The translations under genes and the position numbers were made by a program. A stretch of 37,212 bases of DNA from a virus: the IMG/VR virus record IMGVR_UViG_3300028548_004295, positions 1-37,212 of that record. One strand, given 5' to 3'. Under the pieces are notes generated by a model. The model was not told the origin of the DNA. It worked only from the letters and a program-made list of their open reading frames with translations, and did not search any database. Below are positions 15,714 through 22,609 of the stretch, in pieces. How positions within the stretch are numbered: the first letter of the stretch is position 1; each line of letters begins with the position of its first letter.

Positions 15714-15879
15714 TTTAGGCTTACTGTGAGCCGTTTTAAGCCCTTGATTTAAGTATTAGGTACTAAGGCTTTAGTTACTAAATCAAGGCGTAAACCCCCT
15801 TAAATATATTAACAAAATCATTTACTTACCTACTGATGGTATATACTATATATACTATATATTTATATAGGAGTAATAT
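15714..15879 (+). promoter_or_regulatory. Intergenic region with long inverted repeat and TATACTATA tandem repeat
   Basis: CCTTGATTTA (15742-15751) and TAAATCAAGG (15779-15788) are perfectly complementary, with extra pairing inside the 27-nt loop (GTA/TAC). This could be a terminator-like or structured RNA, though no T-tract follows. Downstream, TATACTATA is repeated head to tail at 15842-15850 and 15851-15859, resembling overlapping -10 elements, just before TAGGAG and the ATG at 15880. Confidence 0.5.
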
Positions 15880-16137
15880 ATGAGTGAAGATATAAGAATG
15901 ATTTATTCGGCTAACCATGCTCTTGACCCTCATTGGGTAGTGAGTTATGGTAGTAAGTCTTTAGATGACCGTGAAGAAATTTTATGTTACGAAGAAAGTA
16001 TGATTGAGGACGCGTGTAATTTAGTTGACATGAGATATAACCCAGATACTATCTACGTATTCAAAAGACCTGACCACCCTCAACACCAAGACGCTTACTT
16101 TTGGAAAGGTGGCTCTCTATCGGTGAACGGTAAGTAG
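15880..16137 (+). CDS. Hypothetical protein
   Basis: An 85-residue protein that I do not recognise. It is acidic in the middle (EEILCYEESMIEDACNLVDMRYNPDTIYVFKR) and has no zinc or membrane motif. TAGGAG lies 8 bases before the ATG, and a tandem TATACTATA promoter-like repeat precedes it. The next gene starts one base after its stop codon. Confidence 0.7.
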   Translation: MSEDIRMIYSANHALDPHWVVSYGSKSLDDREEILCYEESMIEDACNLVDMRYNPDTIYVFKRPDHPQHQDAYFWKGGSLSVNGK

Positions 16138-16138
16138 T

Positions 16139-16375
16139 GTGGAGATAACTTCGGACATACCCTTACCCGATAAAGCTAACAACTATAAACAGAAGTATCA
16201 TTTCTATAAGTTAGATGTAGGAGATAGCATGGCTATTGCTTACGATAGCGAAAAAGAAGTAGTCAGGTTTAGAACTGCTGCGTCTGCTTATGGTACTCGT
16301 AATGGTAAGATATTGACTTCCCGTACTGTGTATGAAGACGGTGATAAATACCTAAGAGTATGGAGAACAGAATGA
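16139..16375 (+). CDS. Small conserved phage protein of the ASAYGTRNGK type
   Basis: A 78-residue protein starting at GTG. The pattern LDVGDSMAIAY...VRFRTAASAYGTRNGKILTSRTVYEDGDKYLRVWRTE corresponds to a small basic family I recall from many phages, in which a helix SAYGxRxGKxxTxR is followed by a beta hairpin ending RVWR. A DNA-binding role is plausible given the Arg/Lys content and size. The stop overlaps the next ATG by 4 bp (ATGA). Confidence 0.7.
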   Translation: MEITSDIPLPDKANNYKQKYHFYKLDVGDSMAIAYDSEKEVVRFRTAASAYGTRNGKILTSRTVYEDGDKYLRVWRTE

Positions 16376-16845
16376 CAATATGTGCTGGTCCAGGGTGTAC
16401 TAATACTGTAACCAGATATAGAACATGCGGTACGGTTTGTAGTAAAAAAGTACAAACAAAAAAGAATATGGAAATGTATAAGGGTATTCATAAAGATATG
16501 AATGGTGGTCCTAGGTCTTTTACAACAGCTGGTTCAATTAAAAAAGATGAAGTATTGTTTATGGGTTCTAGTGACCACTTAGTCTCAGACTTCCACGTTG
16601 ACGATGAAATACTTGATATCGCTATACAAAACCACGAAGCTAATTTAAGAGCTAGAGAAGATTATGAATATAAGGTCGTGTTTGACGGACTAAAAGAATT
16701 TAAACGAGCCTACGATGACGCTCATGATATTAGTTACACAACACTACAAAGTAGGAAATACCAGCATACGCAAAGAAGAGAAGATTATAAAATAGGTGCA
16801 AAAAACAAAAGAGATGACAAAAGAAAAAAAGAAGCTAACTCCTAA
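16372..16845 (+). CDS. Zinc-finger-containing hypothetical protein
   Basis: 157 residues from ATG 16372 (GGAG site at 16362-16365); an in-frame ATG at 16360 is inside the upstream gene and less likely. The N-terminus CAGPGCTNTVTRYRTCGTVC has four cysteines fit to bind zinc, similar to short treble-clef fingers. The rest is charged and helical, ending in a Lys/Arg-rich tail. It lies directly before the small terminase gene, which it overlaps by 32 bp, so a role in DNA recognition is possible but unproven. Confidence 0.7.
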   Translation: MTICAGPGCTNTVTRYRTCGTVCSKKVQTKKNMEMYKGIHKDMNGGPRSFTTAGSIKKDEVLFMGSSDHLVSDFHVDDEILDIAIQNHEANLRAREDYEYKVVFDGLKEFKRAYDDAHDISYTTLQSRKYQHTQRREDYKIGAKNKRDDKRKKEANS

Positions 16846-17293
16846 GCAGGAAAAATATGCTCAAAACGTAGCTAAAGGTATGAAGAAGAAAGACGCTGCA
16901 ATAGACGCAGGGTACAGTGAGAAAAACGCTACTCGTGCTGGTTACTTACTAGATTCAGAAGCTAACCCTTTAGTTAAGCAAAGAATAGGTATGCTACAAG
17001 AAAAAGCAGCCAAAAAAGTTGAGCTAGATCTATCTACTCACCTCACTGACTTAAAAGATATTAGAGAAGGGGCTATGCGTAATGGAGCATGGTCTGCTGC
17101 GGTAACTGCGGAAGTTGCTAGGGGTAAAGCAGCAGGGCTTTATGTAAATCGTAGTGAACTAACTGTCAACCGAGTTGATACTATGTCTAAAGAAGAAGTT
17201 TTAGACCGTATGAAACAACTGTATTACGACACTGGCGGAGTATTACCAGCAGGTAAAATTATAGAAGGCGAAGTAGATGAGCAAGAAATATGA
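16814..17293 (+). CDS. terS: Terminase small subunit
   Basis: 159 residues from ATG 16814; a GTG at 16796 would add six. KLTPKQEKYAQNVAKGMKKK DAAIDAGYS is the N-terminal helix-turn-helix of the Terminase_2 small subunit family, which recognises the packaging site on phage DNA. The central region is helical, for oligomerisation. The C-terminal SKEEVLDRMKQLYYDTGG probably contacts the large subunit. It lies unusually far (about 11 kb) from the large terminase gene, separated by small-gene cassettes. It overlaps the next ATG by 4 bp. Confidence 0.88.
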   Translation: MTKEKKKLTPKQEKYAQNVAKGMKKKDAAIDAGYSEKNATRAGYLLDSEANPLVKQRIGMLQEKAAKKVELDLSTHLTDLKDIREGAMRNGAWSAAVTAEVARGKAAGLYVNRSELTVNRVDTMSKEEVLDRMKQLYYDTGGVLPAGKIIEGEVDEQEI

Positions 17294-17481
17294 ACACCCT
17301 AGTTGAAGAAATACTGGCTGAGATAAAAAGAGATATTGCTACAGATAATCTTTTGGCTCTTAGAGAAACGTTAGAAAAACTTTTAACAGATAAAGATAAC
17401 AAACACATACTCACTAAATATTTAAGTGAGTTCCCAGAACTTAGAGAAGAGTATAAAGAAAAATATGAAGTACATAAGTAA
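17290..17481 (+). CDS. Small helical protein downstream of terS
   Basis: A 63-residue acidic, almost entirely helical protein (LVEEILAEIKRDIATDNLLALRETLEKLL...YLSEFPELREEYKEKY). It overlaps terS by 4 bp. Similar short proteins with a terminal LSEFP-like segment occur beside phage structural or packaging genes, but function is unknown. Confidence 0.65.
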   Translation: MNTLVEEILAEIKRDIATDNLLALRETLEKLLTDKDNKHILTKYLSEFPELREEYKEKYEVHK

Positions 17482-17551
17482 ATTAATAAGTAGATTTTTA
17501 GAATGGTCACTACGGAGAACAGAAGATAAATTAATGAGAAAAAGAAAATGA
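17465..17551 (+). CDS. Tiny basic peptide (28 residues)
   Basis: MKYISKLISRFLEWSLRRTE followed by a Lys/Arg-rich end. It overlaps the upstream gene by 17 bp and the downstream gene by 4 bp (ATGA), which argues for a coupled real gene. An amphipathic membrane-associating helix is possible. Confidence 0.45.
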   Translation: MKYISKLISRFLEWSLRRTEDKLMRKRK

Positions 17552-17697
17552 AATGGCGTGGTGGTAAAGGTAGTGCTAGGCGTCCGGAAGACGTAAAAAA
17601 GATAGATGAAAACTGGGATAAAATCTTTAAAAAAGATCGGGAGATCAGTGAGTTAAAGAATGTAGCTGAAGAAAAACAAAAGAAAAAGACCTGGTAA
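17548..17697 (+). CDS. Small conserved phage protein with NWDxIF motif
   Basis: A 49-residue protein. MKWRGGKGSARRPEDVKKIDE followed by NWDKIFKK matches a tiny phage protein pattern with an N-terminal basic GKGSxxRP and a diagnostic NWDxIF. Function is unknown. It overlaps both neighbours by a few bases (ATGA upstream, TAATG downstream). Confidence 0.75.
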   Translation: MKWRGGKGSARRPEDVKKIDENWDKIFKKDREISELKNVAEEKQKKKTW

Positions 17698-17888
17698 TGG
17701 ACAGCGACACTACTAGAATATTTCTTACGCAGTTCAAATTAACAGATACAGATGGTGAAGAAAAAATATTTTCTGGACCGTTTATTTTTGCTTACGATTA
17801 TGATGAAGCTAACCGAGAAGCAAAACTATTAAAGATTGAGATTATAGGTGAAATTGATGAAGAAACAAAACTACCAATACTACATTAA
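17697..17888 (+). CDS. Hypothetical small protein
   Basis: A 63-residue acidic protein, probably a single alpha/beta domain: strand (TRIFLTQFKLTDT), GPFIFAYDYDEANREAKLL helix, and IEIIGEIDEE strand. The ATG shares one base with the preceding stop, indicating coupled translation. No family recognised. Confidence 0.6.
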   Translation: MDSDTTRIFLTQFKLTDTDGEEKIFSGPFIFAYDYDEANREAKLLKIEIIGEIDEETKLPILH

Positions 17889-17898
17889 GGAGTAATAA

Positions 17899-18597
17899 AT
17901 GGATAATGAAAGACCGTATAGAATTAAAAACACTATGTTAGCTTTACAATCTGACTGGATGATTGATAAAACCACACTAGCTATGATTCAAGACTCTGAA
18001 GAAGATTTGCTAAAGTTTCATAAGTCAGAAGGTACAGAAGACTTAAAAATACCTTTACAAGAATATATAAAAGAAGAACTACCCGACGTTTACTCCGTGC
18101 CTTTATTTACGGAAGAATTCTGTGATATGATGCTTGATGAAATCAAAAATATCGAACATTACTTAGGATTTGTAGAAAATTATGATGAAGACGAGTTACG
18201 ACAAATACCTGAGGTGACCCTACAAGATAATGTACCACAGTTGTCTGAAAATCTACACAGCGTAGTGTTAAACCACATGAACCCTTTATTCCTAGCAGTA
18301 TGGCAAAGATTCAGTTTAAAAATAAATTCTATACAGTTAGCTAACTACAATCTAGCTAAAAGAGAGCAAGGTGAGTGGCACCATGACGCTAGTGCTGATA
18401 TAAGTGTAGTTGTGCCTTTAAATACCGGTGATTATGAAGGCGGAGGTACTGAGTTTCATGGTAGAGGAGTTGTACCCCCTTTACCCAGAGGTAGTGCTTT
18501 ATTTTTCCCTAGTTTTACACACATGCACCGTGGTTTAAAGGTTGGTAAAGGTGACAGGTATCTATTGGTATTTTGGTTACTCGGGTCGTATGATTAA
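17899..18597 (+). CDS. 2-oxoglutarate/Fe(II)-dependent dioxygenase (prolyl-hydroxylase-like)
   Basis: A 232-residue protein whose C-terminal 90 residues form the double-stranded beta-helix of 2OG-Fe(II) oxygenases. GEWHHDASAD provides the H-x-D iron ligands, the middle has YEGGGTEFHGRG, and THMHRGLKVGKGDRYLLVFW supplies the distal His ligand and the Arg that binds 2-oxoglutarate. The N-terminal 110 residues are helical. The arrangement is closest to prolyl/PKHD-type hydroxylases common in marine phages, rather than the TET/JBP group. The substrate may be protein or nucleic acid. AAGGAG lies ahead of the ATG. Because base-modification genes lie upstream, a DNA or nucleotide substrate is worth considering. 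Confidence 0.85.
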   Translation: MDNERPYRIKNTMLALQSDWMIDKTTLAMIQDSEEDLLKFHKSEGTEDLKIPLQEYIKEELPDVYSVPLFTEEFCDMMLDEIKNIEHYLGFVENYDEDELRQIPEVTLQDNVPQLSENLHSVVLNHMNPLFLAVWQRFSLKINSIQLANYNLAKREQGEWHHDASADISVVVPLNTGDYEGGGTEFHGRGVVPPLPRGSALFFPSFTHMHRGLKVGKGDRYLLVFWLLGSYD

Positions 18598-18734
18598 GCT
18601 TTACTGTCATTTTGATGTAAGGTTTAATTACCTTAGTTAGTTAGTAACTAGTCAGGCGTTCGGTGACTATAAAAGGTAATGTTCGAGTGTGGGTACCACT
18701 ATAACTGCCCACCTATTTATATTAAGGAGCATAA
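18598..18734 (+). promoter_or_regulatory. Intergenic leader with 14-bp repeat
   Basis: AATTACCTTAGTTA at 18626-18639 recurs exactly at 23230-23243 and 23544-23557, each time in the leader of a small gene. GTGGG/CCCAC could pair near 18690-18712. AAGGAG precedes the ATG at 18735. Confidence 0.45.
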
Positions 18735-19043
18735 ATGAAAGAAAGACCTAAATTAAGTCTAGTTAGCAACAACCCAAACTTGAAGACGTACTACATACCC
18801 CTCACCACTATGACGTGTGAGATATACCCCGTTAAAGCCACCTCAGAATCAGAAGCTTTATTTAGAGCTAACCAAGGTCATATAGGTTCTATTGTTAAGA
18901 AGATTATTCTACAAGAAAGGTATACTAACGATGTTTACCTCGACCCAGACATGCCTACCGCTGACTTATTCAGTAGACAAATAGATGACTTTGAAGTTGA
19001 TATAAACAATTTTGACTATCCTATACCACCTAATAAGTCTTAG
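18735..19043 (+). CDS. Hypothetical protein
   Basis: A 102-residue protein of unknown function. It has a possible beta-rich N-terminal half (TYYIPLTTMTCEIYPVKA) followed by a helix (SESEALFRANQGHIGSIVKK) and an acidic tail. This resembles small phage domains that adopt an alpha/beta fold around an SESEALxxA helix, but no name applies. AAGGAG six bases before the ATG supports expression. Confidence 0.65.
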   Translation: MKERPKLSLVSNNPNLKTYYIPLTTMTCEIYPVKATSESEALFRANQGHIGSIVKKIILQERYTNDVYLDPDMPTADLFSRQIDDFEVDINNFDYPIPPNKS

Positions 19044-19084
19044 GTATAGTAGGTTTTTATTAAATAATAAATACGGGAGTAAAT

Positions 19085-19279
19085 ATGGATAAAGAAACAA
19101 AGCAAAGGCTAGAAAAATCATTACTTACTATTAGTAAGGCTATGCTACCCAGCATGAATATACCTGGTAAGGTTGAAGAAAGCATGCATAACTATGAAGC
19201 GTTTATACAGATAAAACTTTATGTTGAGTCTTGTTTAACTATGGGGGAACTTACTAATGGCTCACGACTGGCGAAATAG
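19085..19279 (+). CDS. Hypothetical small helical protein
   Basis: 64 residues, helical and charged, without a recognisable motif. A GGGAG site precedes the ATG. It overlaps the following zinc-containing ORF by 23 bp. Confidence 0.55.
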   Translation: MDKETKQRLEKSLLTISKAMLPSMNIPGKVEESMHNYEAFIQIKLYVESCLTMGELTNGSRLAK

Positions 19280-19439
19280 TATACTTGTGAATAAAAAAGG
19301 TACTTTAGATAGTGTTCTAGAGTGCGAAGATTGCGGGGCTAGGCAGTATATGAATACTGAGGATAGATTAGAACATCTACATTATCTTCCTACCGAGAGA
19401 TATAATAACCTTAAAAAGTTATTTGATCCTAAGCCTTAA
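19257..19439 (+). CDS. Hypothetical small protein with CxxC
   Basis: 60 residues. A single ECEDCGARQ knuckle resembles half of a zinc ribbon; a histidine pair (LEHLHYLP) further along could complete the site. It is the last gene before a 364-bp structured intergenic region. Confidence 0.55.
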   Translation: MAHDWRNSILVNKKGTLDSVLECEDCGARQYMNTEDRLEHLHYLPTERYNNLKKLFDPKP

Positions 19440-19604
19440 ATTTTGGGGAATATAGGATTCCAAAGCTGTTTGTGAATGATGGCGTAATCGACTTAGATGT
19501 GTGTGACACCCCCTATCTTGACTCAAGAGAGTTTTGTCACCCCAAATAATAGTATTAATTACAATGTGGGTTAATCTAAGACATTCACACTTTTTACAAT
19601 AATT

Positions 19605-19674
19605 CCATGTTACATGGGTTATTAGTCCGCTTGCTTAGTGGCGGATTGAGGTAGCGAGTAGCCATGTAACATGG
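19605..19674 (+). ncRNA. Candidate structured RNA or cruciform element
   Basis: CCATGTTACATGG (19605-19617) and CCATGTAACATGG (19662-19674) are exact reverse complements of one another, and each is itself a near-palindrome. Between them, AGTCCGC (19624-19630) pairs with GCGGATT (19641-19647) around a 10-nt loop. The result is a 13-bp basal stem with an internal 7-bp hairpin, resembling a small structured RNA, though it is not a tRNA (no T-arm consensus). A DNA cruciform or dimer-binding operator is an alternative. Confidence 0.4.
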
Positions 19675-19721
19675 CTCCACTATTACTACGGACTATCACA
19701 CTAAGCACTTTAATCTTCTTT

Positions 19722-19748
19722 TTGACTATGCTTTACTTTACTTATAAT
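19722..19748 (+). promoter_or_regulatory. Repeated promoter-like motif, copy 2
   Basis: TTGACTATGCTTTAC, then TATAAT 15 bases after TTGACT. It starts 82 bp before the ATG at 19804. Confidence 0.65.
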
Positions 19749-19803
19749 CATTAATATACTTAATGGGTACTTAAAAGTTAAGCCTTTAAGGAGGGCAAAA
19801 ATT

Positions 19804-20082
19804 ATGACAAAAGCTACATTAAAAAAGAAGGCTCCCACTACGGTGAAGGGTCAAGTAATACCAACTACTAAGGTTGAGAAAACTGCAACCTTGAAATATG
19901 GTAAATTTCACCCTGATGCTAAATTAAAAGCAACAGGTAAAAAAGTAACCAGCGACGAAAATAACTACAGAGTTAAATCCGTTAATGGTAAAACAGTGAA
20001 AGAAGCACTAGCAGGGGGTTTATATTCCGCTAGTGACTTAAATTATGACATTAATAAAATTAAAACTTTAGAAATTGTCTAG
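19804..20082 (+). CDS. Small basic cassette protein, YDI C-terminal family
   Basis: A 92-residue protein with a Lys-rich, disordered N-terminal half and a compact C-terminal part (YRVKSVNGKTVKEALAGGLYSASDLNYDINKIKTLEIV). The LxYDI...L ending and the ALA helix recur in the two leftward genes at 24342 and 24949, suggesting one paralogous family. It lies in a cassette with its own promoter-like motif and an AAGGAGG site. Basic composition is compatible with nucleic-acid binding. Confidence 0.75.
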   Translation: MTKATLKKKAPTTVKGQVIPTTKVEKTATLKYGKFHPDAKLKATGKKVTSDENNYRVKSVNGKTVKEALAGGLYSASDLNYDINKIKTLEIV

Positions 20083-20245
20083 TCTAGAAGCCTTCAAGAG
20101 TGGTGTAAAAGACGCTCTTGAAGGTAAGCAAAGGAAAAACGCAAGTGACTTTTACGGACCTTATTCGTATAACTACGAAGACGGGTACGATACGGTCAAA
20201 AAACATAAGGTTGATTATGCTATACCATCTAATACATCGGTATAA
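20075..20245 (+). CDS. Putative 56-residue protein, RMF-like pattern
   Basis: An open frame from TTG 20075, overlapping the preceding stop by 8 bp. Its sequence EAFKSGVKDALEGKQRKNAS followed by YGPYSYNYEDGYD follows the A-x3-G-x3-A-x2-G...PY...Y-x2-GY pattern seen in ribosome modulation factor-like and related small phage proteins. No ribosome binding site is evident, so coupled re-initiation would be needed. The composition is protein-like and reads through 56 codons without stops. Confidence 0.45.
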   Translation: MSSLEAFKSGVKDALEGKQRKNASDFYGPYSYNYEDGYDTVKKHKVDYAIPSNTSV

Positions 20246-20286
20246 TACTTAACCTTTAATAAATAAATAATTTATAGGAGTAAATT

Positions 20287-20472
20287 ATGAGTAAACCAAA
20301 ACAATGTGTTATCTGTAAAGGTGCCATAGAAGTAAAGAAAACCGCTGAAGGTAAAGTATACTGGGATTCAGGCGAAAATGCTGAGCCGTATAAAGAAGGT
20401 AGGTGTTGTCTTATGTGCAACGCTGTCTTTGTACTACCTTTAAGAATGTCTCTAATGGGGTTAAAAGTATGA
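20287..20472 (+). CDS. Small zinc-ribbon protein
   Basis: 61 residues with CVICKG near the N-terminus and GRCCLMCN near residue 42, separated by YWDSGENAEPYKEG. This CxxC...NAEP...GRCCxxCN arrangement recalls tiny phage zinc ribbons, likely nucleic-acid or protein binding. TAGGAG precedes the ATG, and the stop overlaps the next gene by 4 bp. Confidence 0.75.
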   Translation: MSKPKQCVICKGAIEVKKTAEGKVYWDSGENAEPYKEGRCCLMCNAVFVLPLRMSLMGLKV

Positions 20473-20693
20473 CTAATAGAAAAATACCAGAAGGCTTAGA
20501 AATACTTGACGATGAACCAGTAGAGGTTAAAAACCCCTACACTGGTGAAGCAGTAATGCTTGAACCTGACGCTGTCGCTGTGTACGATATGATAAAAGGT
20601 AGTGAGCAATTTAGGCTGTATGACGATGTACGTATAGGTTTAGATTGGTTTAAAAAACATGAGCCTACAGCTTACTACGTGTTGTTAGACTAA
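20469..20693 (+). CDS. Small conserved phage protein (NPYTGEAV...YYVLLD)
   Basis: 74 residues from ATG 20469 in an ATGA overlap; an upstream in-frame ATG at 20403 lies inside the zinc-ribbon gene. VKNPYTGEAVMLEPDAVAVYD followed by a helix and GLDWFKKHEPTAYYVLLD is a pattern I recall from many phages and some plasmids, without known function. Confidence 0.7.
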   Translation: MTNRKIPEGLEILDDEPVEVKNPYTGEAVMLEPDAVAVYDMIKGSEQFRLYDDVRIGLDWFKKHEPTAYYVLLD

Positions 20694-20977
20694 TGCTTAA
20701 CATAGAAGACAGTAAGTGCGTTTTAGTAGACGCGATAAGTGACTTATCTTTTAGTGAAGGAGGGGCAGTACAAACTGCTCCCTGCTTGACTCCAGAAATA
20801 ATGAGAGAGTTCCCAGAGTTTAGTGATATTTGTAAAATTATTACGTGGGTAGATGGCAGATACGTTATTCTCCATTGCAACAGTGTTAATGAAGGTAAGT
20901 TTACCAGCCATCTCTCAGTGCATAGTGTTATAAACCATATACCTGACGCAGTTGTGTTAGCTTGGGTTAATGGTTAA
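20693..20977 (+). CDS. Hypothetical protein
   Basis: 94 residues, sharing one base with the previous stop. It is a likely alpha/beta protein (CVLVDAISDLSF, EIMREFPEFSDICKIITWVDGRYVILH). No motif recognised. Confidence 0.6.
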   Translation: MLNIEDSKCVLVDAISDLSFSEGGAVQTAPCLTPEIMREFPEFSDICKIITWVDGRYVILHCNSVNEGKFTSHLSVHSVINHIPDAVVLAWVNG

Positions 20978-21046
20978 GCAGTGGACCAGACTGACCGTAA
21001 GATACTGAAGTATGTTTTTTTATTCTGGCTCCTGTTTAATATCTTT

Positions 21047-21073
21047 TAGACTATGCTATACTTTACTTTTAAT
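21047..21073 (+). promoter_or_regulatory. Repeated promoter-like motif, copy 3
   Basis: TAGACTATGCTATACTTTAC with TTTAAT 15 bases after TAGACT. It starts 74 bp before the ATG at 21121. Confidence 0.65.
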
Positions 21074-21120
21074 CTAACCTATTATTTAGGTATATTAATT
21101 AAATAAATAGGAGTATTAAT

Positions 21121-21276
21121 ATGAAGAATAGTAACGTACTGGCAACGGTAACTTTTGGAGCTAAAGAGCTTCAGGAACTTACAGGTATAGCCCCCGCTAT
21201 AAACGAGGACGGCTCTACTATGACCTTTGAAGAGTTCAAAGCTAGAGAAAAAGCTAAACGCGAGGCTCAAGAATGA
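21121..21276 (+). CDS. Small cassette protein (51 residues)
   Basis: MKNSNVLATVTFGAKELQEL is followed by an acidic stretch and a highly charged C-terminal helix (FEEFKAREKAKREAQE). TAGGAG lies 9 bases upstream, and the promoter-like motif is at the standard distance. The stop overlaps the following ATG by 4 bp. Function unknown. Confidence 0.65.
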   Translation: MKNSNVLATVTFGAKELQELTGIAPAINEDGSTMTFEEFKAREKAKREAQE

Positions 21277-21467
21277 CGCCTTGTAATTTATGCGACGATG
21301 GTATACCTAAAGGCAGAGTGTCTTTAGGTTACGTCACCTGTTTACCTTGCGGAGAAGATATAGCCCAAAGGTTATCCGAGCAGAGGAAAAAGCAATGTGC
21401 ACCTACTTATAATAAAGGTGCGTACCAATATATAACCCTTAACGATACCAAGAGTATAGGAAGATAA
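21273..21467 (+). CDS. Small zinc-ribbon protein (IPKGRVSLGYVTC type)
   Basis: 64 residues with two CxxC knuckles (CNLCDDGIPKGRVSLGYVTC then CLPC context) separated by the recognisable IPKGRxxLGYxTC block. The family resembles DksA/TraR-like short zinc fingers in layout but lacks their coiled coil. It is probably a protein-binding or RNA polymerase-interacting factor, which is only a guess. The start is in an ATGA overlap. Confidence 0.7.
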   Translation: MTPCNLCDDGIPKGRVSLGYVTCLPCGEDIAQRLSEQRKKQCAPTYNKGAYQYITLNDTKSIGR

Positions 21468-21468
21468 T

Positions 21469-21642
21469 ATGACATGGCACTCAGAAACTGTTAAAGGTAG
21501 CCCTAAGAAATTTATGCTATTAGTAGCCTGTGCAGAAGCTATGGTTGATGTGGGCGTTGCTTTAGAAAATGACAACCTTTTAGAAGCTGTGAAAAATGAT
21601 GACTTTGAAGAAGTTAAAAGAATACTAAACGAGGAGTTTTAA
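21469..21642 (+). CDS. Hypothetical small helical protein
   Basis: 57 residues: MTWHSETVKGSPKKFMLLVA followed by acidic helices ending DDFEEVKRILNEEF. It begins one base after the previous stop codon and ends one base before the next ATG. Its GAGGAG near the end serves as the ribosome site for the next gene. Confidence 0.6.
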   Translation: MTWHSETVKGSPKKFMLLVACAEAMVDVGVALENDNLLEAVKNDDFEEVKRILNEEF

Positions 21643-21643
21643 T

Positions 21644-22093
21644 ATGGGATTAGATTGTTATATTGTACACGGCAATGACCGTGATAAAAGTTTTACTAGC
21701 GAAGATGACGAGCGTATAAAAGACGTCAGGTTGTGTGGCGGTATGTTTAGTGGTCTTGGTTGTGACGGCTCGTTTAGGGGTAAAGTGTATGAACCCTTAA
21801 TACAGGAACTTAGTAGCGGAGAACATACATGGTATATCGAACAAGACGAAGACAGTTATATACCCAGTGATAAACTGAAAGAACAAGCTACTTTACTCAG
21901 TGATTTATTACAAGCCGTTAAAGAAATTGTAGGAGTTACTAAAGAAACCATGGATGATGACACAATAGTTTACCAAACTAAAGGTGCGTATTCCCCTTAC
22001 GAAGAAGAATATACCTATAGAGAGGTGCATGACCTAATGACCTTGCTTAAGGTAGCGAGCGAGCGTAAAGCTGTTATGTGCGTATGGTATTAG
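21644..22093 (+). CDS. Hypothetical protein (MGLDCYIV family)
   Basis: A 149-residue protein opening MGLDCYIVHGNDRD, a beginning shared by many uncharacterised phage proteins. It contains two CGG/GCDG-like glycine turns (RLCGGMFSGLGCDGSFRG), a central acidic stretch and a C-terminal helix with Arg/Lys. No catalytic motif is convincing. The next promoter motif begins directly after the stop codon. Confidence 0.7.
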   Translation: MGLDCYIVHGNDRDKSFTSEDDERIKDVRLCGGMFSGLGCDGSFRGKVYEPLIQELSSGEHTWYIEQDEDSYIPSDKLKEQATLLSDLLQAVKEIVGVTKETMDDDTIVYQTKGAYSPYEEEYTYREVHDLMTLLKVASERKAVMCVWY

Positions 22094-22120
22094 TTGACTA
22101 TGCTATACCATGTATTAAAT
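22094..22120 (+). promoter_or_regulatory. Repeated promoter-like motif, copy 4
   Basis: TTGACTATGCTATACCAT followed by TATTAAAT. It begins immediately after the upstream stop codon and 72 bp before the ATG at 22166. Confidence 0.65.
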
Positions 22121-22165
22121 GCTTAGTAAAATAGGTTATTAATAAATAATATAATAGGAATTAAT

Positions 22166-22528
22166 ATGAATAACGAGAATGTAAAAGCCGAAGATTTTGA
22201 AGAATGTGCCCCTGGTGATCGCCCCTTGGCTGATGATAGTGGGTATTTATTCACTATCAAATACCCTAAAGAACTTAACGTGTTACTGCTGGGTCCTAAT
22301 AAAACGCATCGTATAGCTATCAATTTTTACGACTTCAATAAAGGTAGTAATAAAGATCCTAAGTGGTTTACTTACGCTCATGTTGACGGTGGCTTTGAGG
22401 CTCATCACTGGTCGGTAGTTAAAGGTCAGTTTAGTGTACTTCAACTAAAGGCTGTGGCTCATGAATTATTTGCCGAAGATTATAGGTACGTTGATGATTC
22501 TTATAATACACGAGATGGTAGGGCTTAA
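22166..22528 (+). CDS. Hypothetical cassette protein
   Basis: A 120-residue acidic protein. Its likely beta-rich core (YLFTIKYPKELNVLLLG, HRIAINFYDF, KWFTYAHVDGGFEAHHW) resembles a small sandwich domain, but no family is recognised. AATAGGAATT precedes the ATG, with the promoter-like motif at the usual distance. Confidence 0.65.
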   Translation: MNNENVKAEDFEECAPGDRPLADDSGYLFTIKYPKELNVLLLGPNKTHRIAINFYDFNKGSNKDPKWFTYAHVDGGFEAHHWSVVKGQFSVLQLKAVAHELFAEDYRYVDDSYNTRDGRA

Positions 22529-22535
22529 ATACTTT

Positions 22536-22562
22536 TAGACTATGCTATACCATCCTTATAAT
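22536..22562 (+). promoter_or_regulatory. Repeated promoter-like motif, copy 5 (best -10 match)
   Basis: TAGACTATGCTATACCAT with TATAAT starting 15 bases after TAGACT. It starts 74 bp before the ATG at 22610. Confidence 0.7.
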
Positions 22563-22609
22563 GTTTATTATACTTTACTTATAATAAATAATATAAAGGA
22601 GAAGTTATT

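Larger units (their letters stand above)
19440..19803 (+). promoter_or_regulatory. 364-bp non-coding region with multiple inverted repeats
   Basis: No gene is seen. TGTGAATG near 19470 and CATTCACA near 19582 are exact inverse copies. GTGAC/GTCAC halves lie near 19503 and 19543. A compact structured element follows at 19605-19674, then the promoter-like motif at 19722 and AAGGAGG before the ATG at 19804. The density of dyads suggests a control region or a structured transcript. Confidence 0.5.

Noticed and set aside
19605-19674. tRNA gene
   Set aside because: It lacks the T-arm GGTTCRA, the anticodon stem geometry and a 7-bp acceptor stem.
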